Source: Rutpela maculata (Eukaryota > Arthropoda > Insecta > Coleoptera > Cerambycidae). Taken from it: a stretch of DNA of 64,000 nt. The notes under the pieces were generated by a model. The model worked only from the letters and a program-made list of their open reading frames with translations. It was not told the origin of the DNA and did not search any database. Both the position numbers and the translations under genes were made by a program. Below are positions 1-11,066 of this stretch, one piece after another (position 1 is the stretch's first letter; every line of letters starts with the position of its first letter). Where the stretch lies: NCBI GenBank assembly GCA_936432065.2, contig OW386293.2, forward strand, positions 21,030,234-21,094,233. Reading direction: 5' to 3'.

Positions 1-413
1 CTTGTGCACATATTCTGCCATTACATTTTATTTTCATTAGCGGCTTTAAAATATAGCAACCAACACTTTTTTAGTGGAAAACTATATATATTTTTCATTC
101 TCCTGATAGAGTCTCAATGCTTTTTCGAACGGTATAAATTTTGTATAGGTTGGATAGAGATACCTTCAGAAGAAGTTAAAAGGTGTTTAATTTCTTTAAC
201 TTATGTGTTTAATTATGGAAGAAACACGAATAATTGTAGTGGTCGTTTACCAAAAAAACACATCTTATTTTCAATTTAATAACAACGTGACAAGTTCTCA
301 CCATTTTTTTGTGTATTTCAAAAAAGTCTGACAATGTCTCTTAATTAAGAAAACTGAGATTCGGCACAGTTGCATCATTCGCTAATGACAATACATATTA
401 AGATGTCTGTGTA
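1..413. other. No recognised feature
   Basis: AT-rich sequence before the first inverted-repeat element. A 91-codon open frame at 4-279 has no domain, motif or repeat that I recognise, and its composition is that of random AT-rich DNA. Confidence 0.5.
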
Positions 414-1470
414 TAGTATACCGGGTGCCACAGGCTAGTGGCTCCCCCTATATTTCCTTTATTTTTTAACTTATCCATTTGAAATTTGGGGTGCATAAAC
501 TACCTGAAAAAATGGATTTTTGGACATAAAAACGGTATGAGACCATTTCCGGTTTACCCGGAAATGACCGCAACTTTCGATTTTTAAATGGAACACCTTG
601 TATATTTTTACATATTTGGATTCAAGACAACATTCTGAGTATACCATGAGATTTTCGCGAATTTTTGAGTCGATATTCTTTTAAGCATTTTAAGACATAC
701 ATTCGTCTAGAGTGCTTTGTGATACCAAAATTTGTTTAACGGCAGGTAAAAAGGAAAGGGAAAAATGTAATTTTTCGTTTAATTTCATTAATAACTATTT
801 ACAAAGTCTCCAAAATTGAACACATCACTTTTTTTATCGAAAACTATTTCTTTTTCAAATGGGAAGGTGGTGTCTCATAATGTTCAATAAATTATAGATT
901 TTTTCTGAATTCATTGATATTCATTTCAAATCTATGCTATGCTTGTTTTCCTATTTTATTACATTTATTTAAAAATAAAAAATCACCTTCAAAATAATTT
1001 TTATTGATCCTTATAATTTGCACTAGTAGTTATACCTTAGACGAGTTTTGAGGCTCTAAAGGAATGTTTGTTTTTTGTTATTTTTAATATATTTGTCAAG
1101 TAAATAGATGTCTTCCTGTCGGTTTTTTGACATGAAAATATTTCATTTTTATTTTCTAATAGTAACTTTTATTTCGAATTGGATTTATATCCTTCTGACG
1201 AGTTCTAAAGAGAACGAAAAAGATTGTACAATGTTTAAAGGAATTGATCCATCGAAAATATGATATACTTCAATTATTGGACATGCATGCGGTGAGCGAA
1301 ATTGTATAACTATTTTCTTTGTGCTTTTTAGTATTTTCTTGACTTTGAAATGTAAGAAACGTTTGATTGTGATATAGTATCCTCTAGGTAGGGCTAGAGA
1401 TGCTTAATATTATATATATTAGCATGACCAGACTTGAATCATCAATATATAGAAAGAGTGGTTGTTTTAT

Positions 1471-2225
1471 TAATAATAATATAATATAATAATATCTTTA
1501 TTGATCTCTTTAGCTATTTTATACAATAGATGAGACATGTCAAAAATTGAGAGCTGTGTTAACAGCGTATAATAACATTAATATCTACAATATTATGCGT
1601 AATAATAGTGTATATAGGTATAAATAAAAATTTGTAAAAACAATAAATATGTCTGAGTGTAAAAACATTCGAAGCATGGGACCTACACAAGATTAAAAAA
1701 TAAATAAAAGAAAGAACAACTTACAAACAAACTGTAGCCCCTTCAGGCGACTTTGGTGCTTAAAAAAATAATAAATTCATTTAAAGTATAAAACGAATTA
1801 CTTATTAAGAGTTTTTTAAGGCGGTTCTTAAAGCTGTCTACTGAAACAGAATTTCTAATTTGATCTGGCAAAGAATTAAAATTTCGACAACCCGAGTTAA
1901 TGGGTGACTTTTTGTAGAACTCGTGGTTATGTTTTTTTAAAGAAATTAAATTTCTTCCCCTTGTAGGGTATGTGTGGAAATCTCCATTTTGAATAAATTT
2001 GTTCCTATTTACATAAATATACGTCAAGAGTTTCATCAAATATATAGATGTCACCGTCAAAATTGTATGTTTTCTAAATATTTCACGACACGATTGATTA
2101 AAATCAAGATTAAAGATTAGCCTAAGTATCCTTTTTTGAATAATAAATATTCTACATGTTTGACTAGATTGACCCCACACTATAATATTGTAAGAAATTG
2201 CGGAATAAACAAATGAGTAATATTT
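1471..2225 (-). mobile_element. 5'-truncated LINE (non-LTR retrotransposon) 3' end
   Basis: Minus-strand open frame 2180-1743, extending in frame to about 2225, encodes the C-terminal tail of a LINE reverse-transcriptase protein. The stretch VWGQSSQTCRIF, an ILRLIF motif and the late SLPDQIRNSVSVDSFKNRL segment are typical of the region after the catalytic core. About 270 bases of 3' UTR follow, ending near 1471 in an (ATT)/(ATATT)-type simple repeat on the minus strand, as many LINEs do. The RT catalytic domain is missing, so this is a 5'-truncated dead copy. It lies inside the spacer of the inverted-repeat element at 419-2954, so it inserted later. Confidence 0.7.
1743..2180 (-). pseudogene. 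LINE ORF2 C-terminal fragment
   Basis: An uninterrupted 145-residue frame on the minus strand. It resembles the C-terminal tail of insect LINE ORF2 proteins of the Jockey/CR1 kind, with a basic, aromatic-rich start, a TRGRNL segment and the closing SLPDQIR...FKNRLKKLL motif. No catalytic residues fall in this part. The first Met is not the true start; coding similarity continues upstream to about 2225, where the copy is truncated. Assignment to a LINE is firm; the clade is not. Confidence 0.65.
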
Positions 2226-3228
2226 GTTTTTTTATTTATTGCTTTTCATGCTGAATCTTAGATATAGTAGGTGTATGAAAGAAGTCGACAAGTCACCGTA
2301 GGGGGAGTCTTATCGATCTTCCTTTTTTGGTCAGACTTGCACCAATGGTATATGAAAGAAACGAATGTTTTCTTTGAAAGTTATCTGCTGAATACCCAAA
2401 ATAATGATTTTTTATTGTTAAATAAATTCAATAAAATAGAAAAACAAATAGCATAGATTTGAAATGGATATCAATGAATTCAGAAAAAAATGTATGATTT
2501 ATTGAGCCACCACATTTCTATTTGAAAAAAAAAGTTTTCGATAAAAAAGTGATTTGTTCAATTTTGGCGGCTTCAGAAAATAGTTATTAATGGAATTAAA
2601 CGAAAAATTATATTTTTCCCTTGGACTTGCCCTAGAACAAATTAGGTATTCCAAAGCACTCTAGATGAATGTCTTAGAATGCTTAAAAAAACTGAACATC
2701 GACTCAGAAATCCGCGAAAATCTCATGGTATGCTCAGAATGCTGTCTTAAATCCAAGTATGTAAAAATATACAGGGCGTTCCATTTAAAAATCGAAAAAT
2801 GCGGTCATTTCCGGGTAAACCTGAAATGATTTCATACCGTTTTTATGTCCACAAATCCATTTTTACAGGTAGTTTCTGCACCCCAAATTTCAAATGGACA
2901 ACTTAAAAAATAAAGGAAACATAGGGGGGAGTCACTAACCTGTGGCACTCGGTATAGTACTAGTCACAGACTACATCGAGGACTACATCAAATACACAAA
3001 GAAACACGTAGTATGAAATAATTTCGCATGTATTTTTTTTTATAATATAGTGTTTGAAAATTAGCATTAAAAGTGCGTAGGTACTAGATCAAGCAAAGAA
3101 AAGCCGTCCGCATTCAACGAGAATCACTTATCTCTATTAAAAAACCGCTGCCCAAGGAATCACTACTTTCACATCCAGACTTTCTATCCAAATTTTGCAT
3201 GTGGAAATAATTGTTTATGGAAATTTTT

Positions 3229-3391
3229 TACTCTTTATACATTTTGTATGTTCTATTTTTTATTCTTGTACATTTTTGACAATTTTCAATGTGTATGCAC
3301 TTTTTTCTTGTATACAATTATTTGACATATCATATGTACTCTTACTGTACTTACAAATGATGAATAAACGTTATTATTATTATTATTATTA
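3229..3391 (+). mobile_element. LINE 3'-end fragment with (TTA)n tail
   Basis: Absent from the other repeat A copies, which read straight across this point. It holds AATAAA (GATGAATAAACG) followed at once by about eight TTA units. That polyadenylation signal and triplet tail match a short, strongly 5'-truncated LINE insertion on the plus strand. Confidence 0.5.
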
Positions 3392-3654
3392 TTAATAATA
3401 TAATATTTGAAATCGCCTACCCCAAATACCCATAAAACGATATGCCACATCGGTAGTGAGGTGGGGGTGGTGTTAAGAGGCAGTTGTGGAGGTGGATGAA
3501 GTAAAAAAAAAATTGAGGCCTTTGGTTCCTGTATACACACTAAATCACAATATTATTTTTTTCACCCTATTTTATAATAGGGTAGGGGTGGTAATGGGAG
3601 TGGTTAATTCCAAAAAATATTTCGGGTCCTTAGCTTCACTTATACAGTGTGTGC

Positions 3655-4338
3655 TATTTAAGACCGCAACACCCCGTTATTTTGGAACGCGCTGACCGAA
3701 TTTAATTTTGGATTTTTGGATATGGTGCTCGAGCTTTATTTGACTGTTTTGAAAAATGTGTAATTTTCATATTTTCAAGGCCTACTAAGCTCCTTTAAAT
3801 GGGTCGAAATTTCGAGGTCGAATATTAGGCAATTTTTATCGGCAAATTGGATAGCGTATTCGATTCTTCGATTCGCAGTTGTCTCAAATACATCTATATA
3901 AAATTTTAGCTCGATACCTCATATAGGGTGTTTGTTATTCAATTGCCAAATTTAAAATTTCTCACTTTTCGACTAGCCCTGAAGAAAAGTCGGTTAGGTT
4001 TACTAAAAAGCTATAGCAGTCATTCTACTTAAGGAACATCAGACACTAAATGAGGAAGAAAAAAGGAAAGTTATTCTTTAAATAAATAGTGAGTAAATAT
4101 GAGGTATCGAGCTAAAATTTTGTATAGAGATATTTGAGACAATTGCGAATCGAATACGCTATCCAATTTGCCGACAAAAAAAATGGCTAATAGTCGGTAT
4201 CGAAATTTCGACCCATTTAGAGGCCATAAAAATATGAAAATTACAATTGTTTCAAAACAGTCAAACAAAGCTCATCAAGCACTATATCCCAAAAAAAAAA
4301 AAAAAATACATAAATCGGTCAACGCGTTCCAAAATAAC
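3655..4338. mobile_element. Small foldback element nested in repeat A copy 1
   Basis: Arms of about 250 bases: 3676-3945 and 4095-4337 are reverse complements, starting GTTATTTTGGAACGCG and ending CGCGTTCCAAAATAAC. The arms share a segment about a 'pan-conserved' ATTCGATTC...CAATTTGCCGA tract. Other repeat A copies lack this block, so it is an insertion. The exact left edge and the target duplication are unclear. No coding potential. Confidence 0.6.
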
Positions 4339-4643
4339 ACCAATTTTATGGATTTTTACTTGCCTAATTTACCTATTTACCCCCAACCCTTCAATAGAAT
4401 AAGGTCAAAATATAGGTTATCTGGTTCCAGACCTCGTTAAAATACATGCGTGTACCAAATTTCAAGTCAATATTTTAAACGATTCCAGAGTAATCGTGCG
4501 CACAAAAAAGTTACAGACCGACAGACAGATTTATTCTTTTTTCAAACTTTAAATCTCTACGTTTCATGACATTCTAAGCCTGCTTGAACAATACAAATTT
4601 AAAAAAAAATACGTCACTATACTTCCACTGGATGTGGAAGTAA

Positions 4644-5244
4644 TAAGATAAATAGTATAGGATAAATGCTAACATACTAAAGCCTTTCAAATAGCTCTCT
4701 ACTGGTTAGACACAGCAACGAACACTAGGAAGAGAAAGAAAGAAAAATTCCACCTGTTGTCATTGAACTAATTATGTCAAGAATTAAGGCAAGGACTCGG
4801 GCAAGGAGATATAAAATGAAAATAAACAAATAGAAGAAAGCACTAAAATATAAAATAACAGAAAAAAGGAAGAAAAGGAAGACGAATATTACAGGGAAGA
4901 ATAGGAATAACATTTTTCGATCTTACGTTTGAAATAAGAAGCGGTCAAGTTAAAACATTTCCATCTTTAATATAGTTAGTTATATTGTGATACTCTCTAA
5001 ATAGTGCTTAGTCTTTAGAGTATTTTGAAATAAGCAGATTTTTCGTTTTAATAAAAATAGTGTAGAAACAAAATAACATTTGAACATTTTTGGCAAAGGC
5101 GACAAAAAATTCGTCAGTAAGTAATATAATAAACTGACTGTGTTTGAAACTCGCGATTCTTGGATTTCAAGCAAAAATTCTAACTATTACACCACCATTC
5201 TCTACTTCTGAAAACGATAATATTATGATACTATTTGAAATTCA
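4644..5244. other. No gene seen; purine-rich stretch
   Basis: Holds a run of A/G-rich plus strand from about 4725 to 4910. It makes a Leu/Phe-rich minus-strand open frame that I treat as composition only. Nothing else is recognised. Confidence 0.4.
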
Positions 5245-5249
5245 TGTTT

Positions 5250-5935
5250 TAGTCTTGTCAACGGAGCGCTAAAATGTCCAAAATCTCTAATTTGAGTGCT
5301 AATGAATGGATATTGATGAAACCTTGTGCAATGTGTTTGCAATAAGGTTAATAAAACAGTTGAAGAAAATATTAGAGTAGGAAATGATCGGAAGGGGTAG
5401 AAAACACTCCATAACTTGTAAATTAGGTCAAAAATTACCTTTTTTGGTCCAAAATAAGATGTTTTTATTCTTGTGAATTTTTTCGAAAAATGCATATTTT
5501 TCGAGATGTGGTCACTCGAAAATTCCCAAAAGTGGGGGAGGGGAAATGTAAAAGTTGCAAAAATTCTGAAGAAATTCAGGTGAATGTACCATCGATATAC
5601 AACTTTTCTGTAAAGTGAGTTATTCCGGATAAACATGAAAACTACTCTTTTCTTTGAAATTTTAGCGCTTTAAAAATATGTCATTTAAAAATTTGAAAAA
5701 ATCCAGACGTATGCATCGAGACCTGCTAAACATTTTTTGTCTCTTGGAATTTTTTTGTGACTTGCTAATTTTCCAAGTTCCAGGCAGTCTTTCACGATAA
5801 ATAATGTACTACATTTTTTGCACATTTTCAATTTAAAATTTTTTTAATAACGTCATTACAAACACACTGCACAAAATTTCATCAAAATCCATTCATTAGC
5901 ACTCAAATTAGAGGTGAAACCCCCCGTTGACTGGA
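5250..5935. repeat. Inverted-repeat (foldback) element
   Basis: About 90 bases at 5257-5347 (containing TCTAATTTGAGTGCTAATG) return reverse-complemented at about 5840-5928. The spacer is noncoding. This is the form of a MITE or foldback repeat. The outer ends lie near a shared GTCAACGG motif; no target duplication could be set. Confidence 0.5.
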
Positions 5936-6209
5936 TTATTTCTACGTTTTAATATTATATTGTTATGGAATAAATATTAGTAAAATATGGTAATAAATGA
6001 TAGGAAATAGCATTTCACAAAATTTCTATTTAATTACAAAACTAGAAATATCAGAAAACGACTTTTTTAATTTAAAAATAAAAAATACAATACGTCTCGT
6101 ATTTGAAACACCCTGTATAGTAATAAATAATAATAAATTGACCAATAAACTATAATGTTATACGAATAGCAGTTGCTGGATAAAACAGCTTAATGTTCAC
6201 TTTTTATTT

Positions 6210-6745
6210 TACCAATTTTATCATATCATTATATAAACAACTATTTCTTTGAAATGGAAAGTAATGCATATTGCATATGCTGCAAATTATCAACTAGGTA
6301 CATACCTTTACTAAATTTCATATTTTAGCCTCATTTAACAAAGAACCACAATAGTAAAACACAAACAAAGATTTAAAATTGCAATAATTATGTAGGCACT
6401 AATTCACTAAACTGACGCGTCACTATAATTTAACTCAAAGTACAAGAAATGAAATGTTTTGAAGTAGCCACGAGCAAAAAAACAACATATTAATCGTATT
6501 TTATCATATTTATATGTAAACATTTGTTTTATGTTATGAAAGTAATGCAACTATAAACACAACAAATCATCTACATATCTTCTGCAAATTATCAACAAAA
6601 TGGATAAATATCACTATAAATTTAAATTGATTTAAATACACCTGTCACTTTTTAGTCCGATCTAAATAAGAAGCACAACAATCAAACACAAAGAAACATT
6701 TAAATTTGTAATAATTATTTAGATACTTATTCACTAAACCAGCCG
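6210..6745 (+). repeat. Diverged direct duplication, about 290-bp unit
   Basis: About 6215-6416 and about 6495-6745 share the same order of short blocks: TTTATCATAT, AAAGTAATGCA, TCTGCAAATTATCAAC, an ACACAAA block, and AATAATTAT..TAG..ACT.ATTCACTAAAC. The copies differ a great deal, so the duplication is old. Both are AT-rich and noncoding. Confidence 0.45.
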
Positions 6746-6887
6746 TATTGTTTTTAGCTCGTAGACATCGCGTGTTTTTCGAACTGCATTATGGGTAAGC
6801 TTAGAAGCTCAAAGCCTACCTTGTGTGTTTTGCTGTTTTCGGTACCAATGCTGTGGTGTTGCGTACACTACACACGTGATATATTTT

Positions 6888-7608
6888 TACTTCCACGTCC
6901 AGTGGAAGTATAGTAACGACAAAAAAATTTAAAAAAATGTTTATTGTCCAAATAGACTTAAAATGTCATGAAACGTCGAGATTTTAAATTTGAGCGAAAA
7001 AAAAAATTCTGTCTGTCTGTCGGTCTGTCTGTCTGTCGGCCTGCCTGTAACTTTTTCTTGTGCGCACGTTTACTCTGGAACCGTTTAAGATATTGACTTG
7101 AAATTTGGTACACATATGTACTTTAACGAGATCTAGAACTAGATTATATTTTCATCTTGTTCCGTCGAAGGCTTGGGGGGTAAATTGGGGTAAATCTGGG
7201 GTAAATAGGTCAATCAAGCAGGTAAGAGTCCATAAAATTGGTATTTAGTATATACAAGAGAAGCTAAGGTCTCAAAAAAAATTTTGGCATTAGCCACCCT
7301 CATTAGCACCCCCACCCCCTTATCAAAGGGAATGAAAAAAAATTGTGATTTAGTGTAAGTACAGGAACCAGAAACCCCAAAATATTTTTTTACTTCATCC
7401 ACCCCTACTATCAGGGGGGTGATCACCACCCCCCTCCCCACTACCGATGTGGGGTATCGTTTTATGGGTTTTTGGGGTAGAGGATTTCAAATATTATATT
7501 ATTAAAATTCCATAAACAATTATTTTCACATACAAAGTTTTTTCGTTGTGAGTGACTTCGATAGAGAATCTGGATGTGGAAGTAGTGATTCCTTGGGCAG
7601 CGGTTTTT
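6888..7608 (+). mobile_element. Repeat A copy 2
   Basis: Full-length unit. The head is an imperfect palindrome of ACTTCCACGTCCAGTGGAAGT. A GTCT/GTCG tract at about 7012-7045 follows, then a conserved block around CTCTGGAACCGTTTAAGATA and TTGAAATTTGGTACAC, then C-rich (CCACCCCC) segments. The end is CTGGATGTGGAAGTAGTGAT followed by TCCTTGGGCAGCGGTTTTT. The head and the end are complementary over about 14 bases. There is no protein. It behaves as a non-autonomous transposable repeat. Confidence 0.8.
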
Positions 7609-7960
7609 ATGTTTATTATTGATTACCTTTTTAGAGTGCTAACAGGGCTAACGACAGGGAGGGGGGGGCAGACGGGGCTGCAGCCTCGGGGCTTTTAAAT
7701 ACATTTTTGTATTGATTGTATTTCAAGTGAAATATTATGTGTATTGAAAATTAGTATTTTTGATGTGTCCCAAAGGAGGGGGGCGCAAAACGCAATAACA
7801 GATGCATCAAAACTTTATATTCTGTAGAGGATAAAATGCTCTAAAAATATTTTGAAAAAATTGAACCGTTTCTAATCAAAAGATCACCGTCGTCAAATTA
7901 ATTAAACCATTTTGCAATTATGGCAGCCATATTGGATTCGCCATATCGAATTTTTAATTT
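7609..7960. other. Spacer between repeat A copies 2 and 3
   Basis: No gene. It contains a G run (GGGAGGGGGGGG, about 7660) and a segment (TTTTGCAATTATGGCAGCCAT, about 7912) that recurs at about 10830, so part of this spacer is itself repeated. Confidence 0.4.
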
Positions 7961-8664
7961 TACTTCCACATCCAGTGGAAGTATAGTAACGACAAAAAAA
8001 TTAAAAAAAAAATTAGGCTTAGAATGTCATGAAATGTCGAGATTTAAAGTTTGAGCGAAAAAGGATGTCTGTCTGTAGGTCTGTCTGTCTGTAGGTCTGC
8101 CTGTCAGTAACTTTTTTTGTGCGCACTTTTACTCTGGAACCGTTTAAGATATTGACTTGAAATTTGGTACAAATATGTACTTTTACGAGATCTGGAACTA
8201 GATTATATTTTCATCTTGTTCCGTGGAAGAGTTGGGGGTAAATTGGGATAAATTTGGGGCAAATAGGTAAATCAAACAGGTAAGAGTCCACAAAATTGGT
8301 GTTTAGTATATACAAGAGAAGCTAAGGTCTCAAAAAAATGTTTGTATTAGCCACCCCCATTACCACCCCCACCCCATTATTAAAGGGGAAGAAAAAAAAA
8401 TTGTGATTCAGTGTGTGTACAAGAACCAGAAACCTCAAAATATCTTTTTACTTCATCCACCCCCACTACCACCCCCCTATCACCACCCCCACCCCACTAC
8501 CGATGTGGGGTATTGTTTTATGGGTTTTTGGGGTAGAAGATTTCGAATATTATATCATTAAATTTCCATAAACAATGATTTCCACATACAAATTTTTTTC
8601 GCTGTGAGTGACTTGGATAGAAAATCTGGATGTGGAAGTAGTGATTCCTTGGGCAGCGGTTTTT
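7961..8664 (+). mobile_element. Repeat A copy 3
   Basis: Same order of parts as copy 2: palindromic head TACTTCCACATCCAGTGGAA, GTCT tract (about 8064-8105), CTGGAACCGTTTAAGATATT block, C-rich segments and the TGATTCCTTGGGCAGCGGTT close. It runs directly into copy 4 with no spacer. Confidence 0.8.
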
Positions 8665-9320
8665 ACTTCCACATCCATGGAAGTATAGTACTGCAAAAAA
8701 ATTTCTGAAAATTTTTATTGTTCAAATAGGCTTAGAATGTCATAAAACGTTGAAATTTTAAGTTTGAACAAAAAAAATTCTGTCTGTCGGTTTGTCTGTA
8801 ACATTTTTTGTGCACACGTTTACTCTGGAACCGTTTAAGATATAGACTTGAAATTTGGTACACGTATGTATTTTAACGAGATCTGATTATATTTTGATCT
8901 TATTTCGTTGAAGGGATGGGGGATAAATTGGGGTAAATGGGGGTAAATGGTAAATAGGTAAATCAAGCAATAAGAGTCCGTAAAATTGGTATTTAATATA
9001 TATAAAAGCAGTTAAGGTCTCAACAAATTTTTTGGTTTAGCCACCTCCATTAATGCCTCCAACCAATTAATAAAGGGGTGAAAAAAAGATTTTAATTTAA
9101 CGTGTATACAAGAACCTAAGACCTCAAAAATTGTTTTTACTTTATCCCCCACCCCCAGTACCGATGTGGCATGTCATTTTATAGGTTTTTGAGGTAGACT
9201 ATTTCAAATATTATGTTATAAAAGTTCCATAAACAATAATTTCCATAGTGAAGTGCAAATATAGTATCAAAATTTTTTTCATTGTGAGAGACATGGATAG
9301 AAAATCTAGGTGTGGAAATT
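8664..9320 (+). mobile_element. Repeat A copy 4, head to tail with copy 3
   Basis: Starts at the last bases of copy 3 with ACTTCCACATCCATGGAAGT. More diverged than copies 2 and 3, with a shorter GTCT tract. It keeps the GGAACCGTTTAAGATA block. The end has decayed to CTAGGTGTGGAAATTTAAGA without the GGGCAGCGG close. Confidence 0.7.
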
Positions 9321-9556
9321 TAAGATTTATAAACACCCTACAGGTTGCATTGTAATTCGAGTCCTATGAAGAAACGAACATCAACGTGCCTGCCTTTCAA
9401 GATTATTTTAGCAGGTTACTAAATTGACACCAATGTTTCAAGGATAGATGAGGAGATAGCGTCAGAGACGTGTCATCGCGTGTATGTCTAGCTCCTACGA
9501 TTTCAAATTAGAATACCATGCACGGTGTTTATAGATGTTCTATTATTTTCTTATTT

Positions 9557-10078
9557 CTATAATAAGTGGGTTACCTCGACTAGAATGGATGTGCAGTGAG
9601 TTTCCTCGAATACTACGGATGTGCAGTAAGTTTCCCCGAGTATTATGGATACGCAGTGGCTTTCCTCGAGTACTATGAATGCGCAGTAGATTTCCACGAG
9701 TATTATGGATGAGCAGTGGCTTTCCTCGAGTATGGATGCGCAGTAGGTTTTCTCGAGTATTTTAGATGCGCAGTGGCTTTTATCGAGTACTATCAATGCG
9801 CAGTAGGTTTCCTCGAGTATTTTGGATGCGCAGTGACTTTTCTCGAGTACCATAGATGCGCAGTAGGTTACCTCAAAAAGTATGGAGGCGCAGTGGGTTA
9901 CCCCAAGTAGTATGGATGCGCAGTAAGTCACCATGAGTAGAATGGATGTCCAGTGTCGAGTATTTCGGATTCGAAGTGGCTTTTCTCGAGTACTATACAT
10001 GCGCAGTAGTTTGCCTCAAGTAGTATGGATGCGCAGTGGGTCTCCTCGAGTAAAATGGATGTGAAATGGCTTTCCTCG
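9557..10078 (+). repeat. Minisatellite, about 17 units of 30 bp
   Basis: Tandem units built around GATGCGCAGTAGGTTTCCTC followed by GAGTATTTTG; odd and even units tend to alternate between AGTAGGTTT and AGTGGCTTT. The period is a multiple of three, so frames stay open by chance on both strands (minus 10000-9557, 147 codons, repeats of EE(S/T)(H/Y)CAS; plus 9716-9910). No start context or domain suggests a real protein. It sits between repeat A copies 4 and 5. Confidence 0.85.
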
Positions 10079-10417
10079 AATTCCACATCCAGTGGAAGTA
10101 GATTAACGCAAAAAAAATTTTTTGAAAATGTTCATTGTTTAAATAGGCATAGAATGTCATGAAACGCCACGATTACTACGGAACCGTTTTTATCTATTTT
10201 TTGAGGTTACCTTGAAAGTATCAGCCAATCGACCAATTCTGACCTCAAATTCGGAATCAACGCGTGAAAACACATTTGAATAAACTAGTCTAGTACCCTA
10301 GGTCCGACATTTTTTTTGTGGCTGTGTTATTTACATATACAAATTTTTTTCATTGTGAGAGACCTGGATAAAACATCTGGACGTAGAAGTAGTGATTCTT
10401 TGGGCAGCGGTTTTTTA
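10079..10417 (+). mobile_element. Repeat A copy 5, internally deleted
   Basis: Head TTCCACATCCAGTGGAAGTA and the GTCATGAAACG block at the start, and TAGTGATTCTTTGGGCAGCGG at the close. The central GTCT tract and most of the C-rich part are missing or replaced, leaving about half the family length. Confidence 0.65.
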
Positions 10418-10419
10418 CT

Positions 10420-11066
10420 TCTGACTAGCTATCGCAGATATGTTTAATGCCATTTTAAAGAAATTTAAATTTGAGAGTCCTGCCCACTGCACTGGCTATA
10501 ACTTGAAGAAAAAACTATAATGAGTTCACTGCCCAACCACAACCCTTTAGAGTTTGTAAAAAACTGTTATTGTTGTACCGGGCGTCAACGAGATCATTTT
10601 TACACTGACCTCAAAATCGATAATAGGTAATAAGATTCAATTAACTGGGCAGCAGTAAAATTTTGTTTCATAATCCATAGTGACCTTTTTCTTTAAAGGC
10701 ACTTCATTTTTTCAGTTTTTTTTTCACCATATTTAAAGATTTTCTATTTAGCTACTACATAATAAAATAAGATACCAACCATTTTGAATTAATAAGCTTT
10801 GCAATTTCATAAAAATTTTGCAATTATGGCAGCCATGTTGGATTTGCCATATTGGAATTTTAACTTTTTACACTGATTGGCTATCGCAGAAACTCTGATA
10901 TATTTAATGCAATTTTAAAGAAATTTAAAATTGCGAGTCCCGCCCACTGTGCACTGGCCGTAGCTTGATGAAAAAATTATAATGAGATCACTGCCGAATC
11001 ACAATACTCTAGAGTTTGTAAAAAAAAACTCTTATTGTTGTACCGGATGTCAATGAGATGACTTTC
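10420..11066 (+). repeat. Direct duplication, two units about 440 bp apart
   Basis: 10426-10612 and 10862-11066 share GGCTATCGCAGA, TTTAAAGAAATTTAAA, GTCC(T/C)GCCCACTG, TATAATGAG and TTATTGTTGTACCGG in the same order. The copies are noncoding and moderately diverged. Confidence 0.55.

Larger units (their letters stand above)
419..2954. mobile_element. Long-arm inverted-repeat element (MITE/foldback-like), TSD TAGTA
   Basis: The left arm (about 419-985) reappears reverse-complemented as the right arm (about 2385-2954). The outer ends are TACCGGGTGCCACAGG and CCTGTGGCACTCGGTA. Five bases, TAGTA, sit directly outside both ends (414-418 and 2955-2959), which is what a target-site duplication looks like. 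The arms are clearly diverged, with several substitutions per 50 bases, so the copy is not new. No transposase is seen inside; the spacer is AT-rich and was later split by a LINE on the minus strand. Non-autonomous DNA transposons with long terminal inverted repeats have this form. The superfamily is not assigned. Confidence 0.75.
3139..4643 (-). mobile_element. Repeat A copy 1 (inverted, split by two insertions)
   Basis: Reverse-complement copy of the family seen again at 6888, 7961, 8664, 10079 and 62113. It starts with the family's closing segment (CCGCTGCCCAAGGAATCACT) and ends with the palindromic head around ACTTCCACTGGATGTGGAAGT at 4621-4641. The pieces align to the other copies only if 3229-3391 and about 3655-4338 are removed. 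Those two stretches are a LINE tail and a small foldback element that came in later. No coding capacity is seen. Confidence 0.75.

Noticed and set aside
3195..3395. Plus-strand 66-codon frame ending in Tyr repeats
   Set aside because: The Tyr run is the (TTA)n LINE tail in another frame.
4725..4913. Minus-strand hydrophobic 62-codon frame
   Set aside because: Made by a purine-rich plus strand; composition only.
9557..10000. Cys-rich repeat protein, or a CRISPR array
   Set aside because: Units follow each other with no spacers, so not CRISPR. The open frame results from the 30-bp period and is equally open on the other strand.
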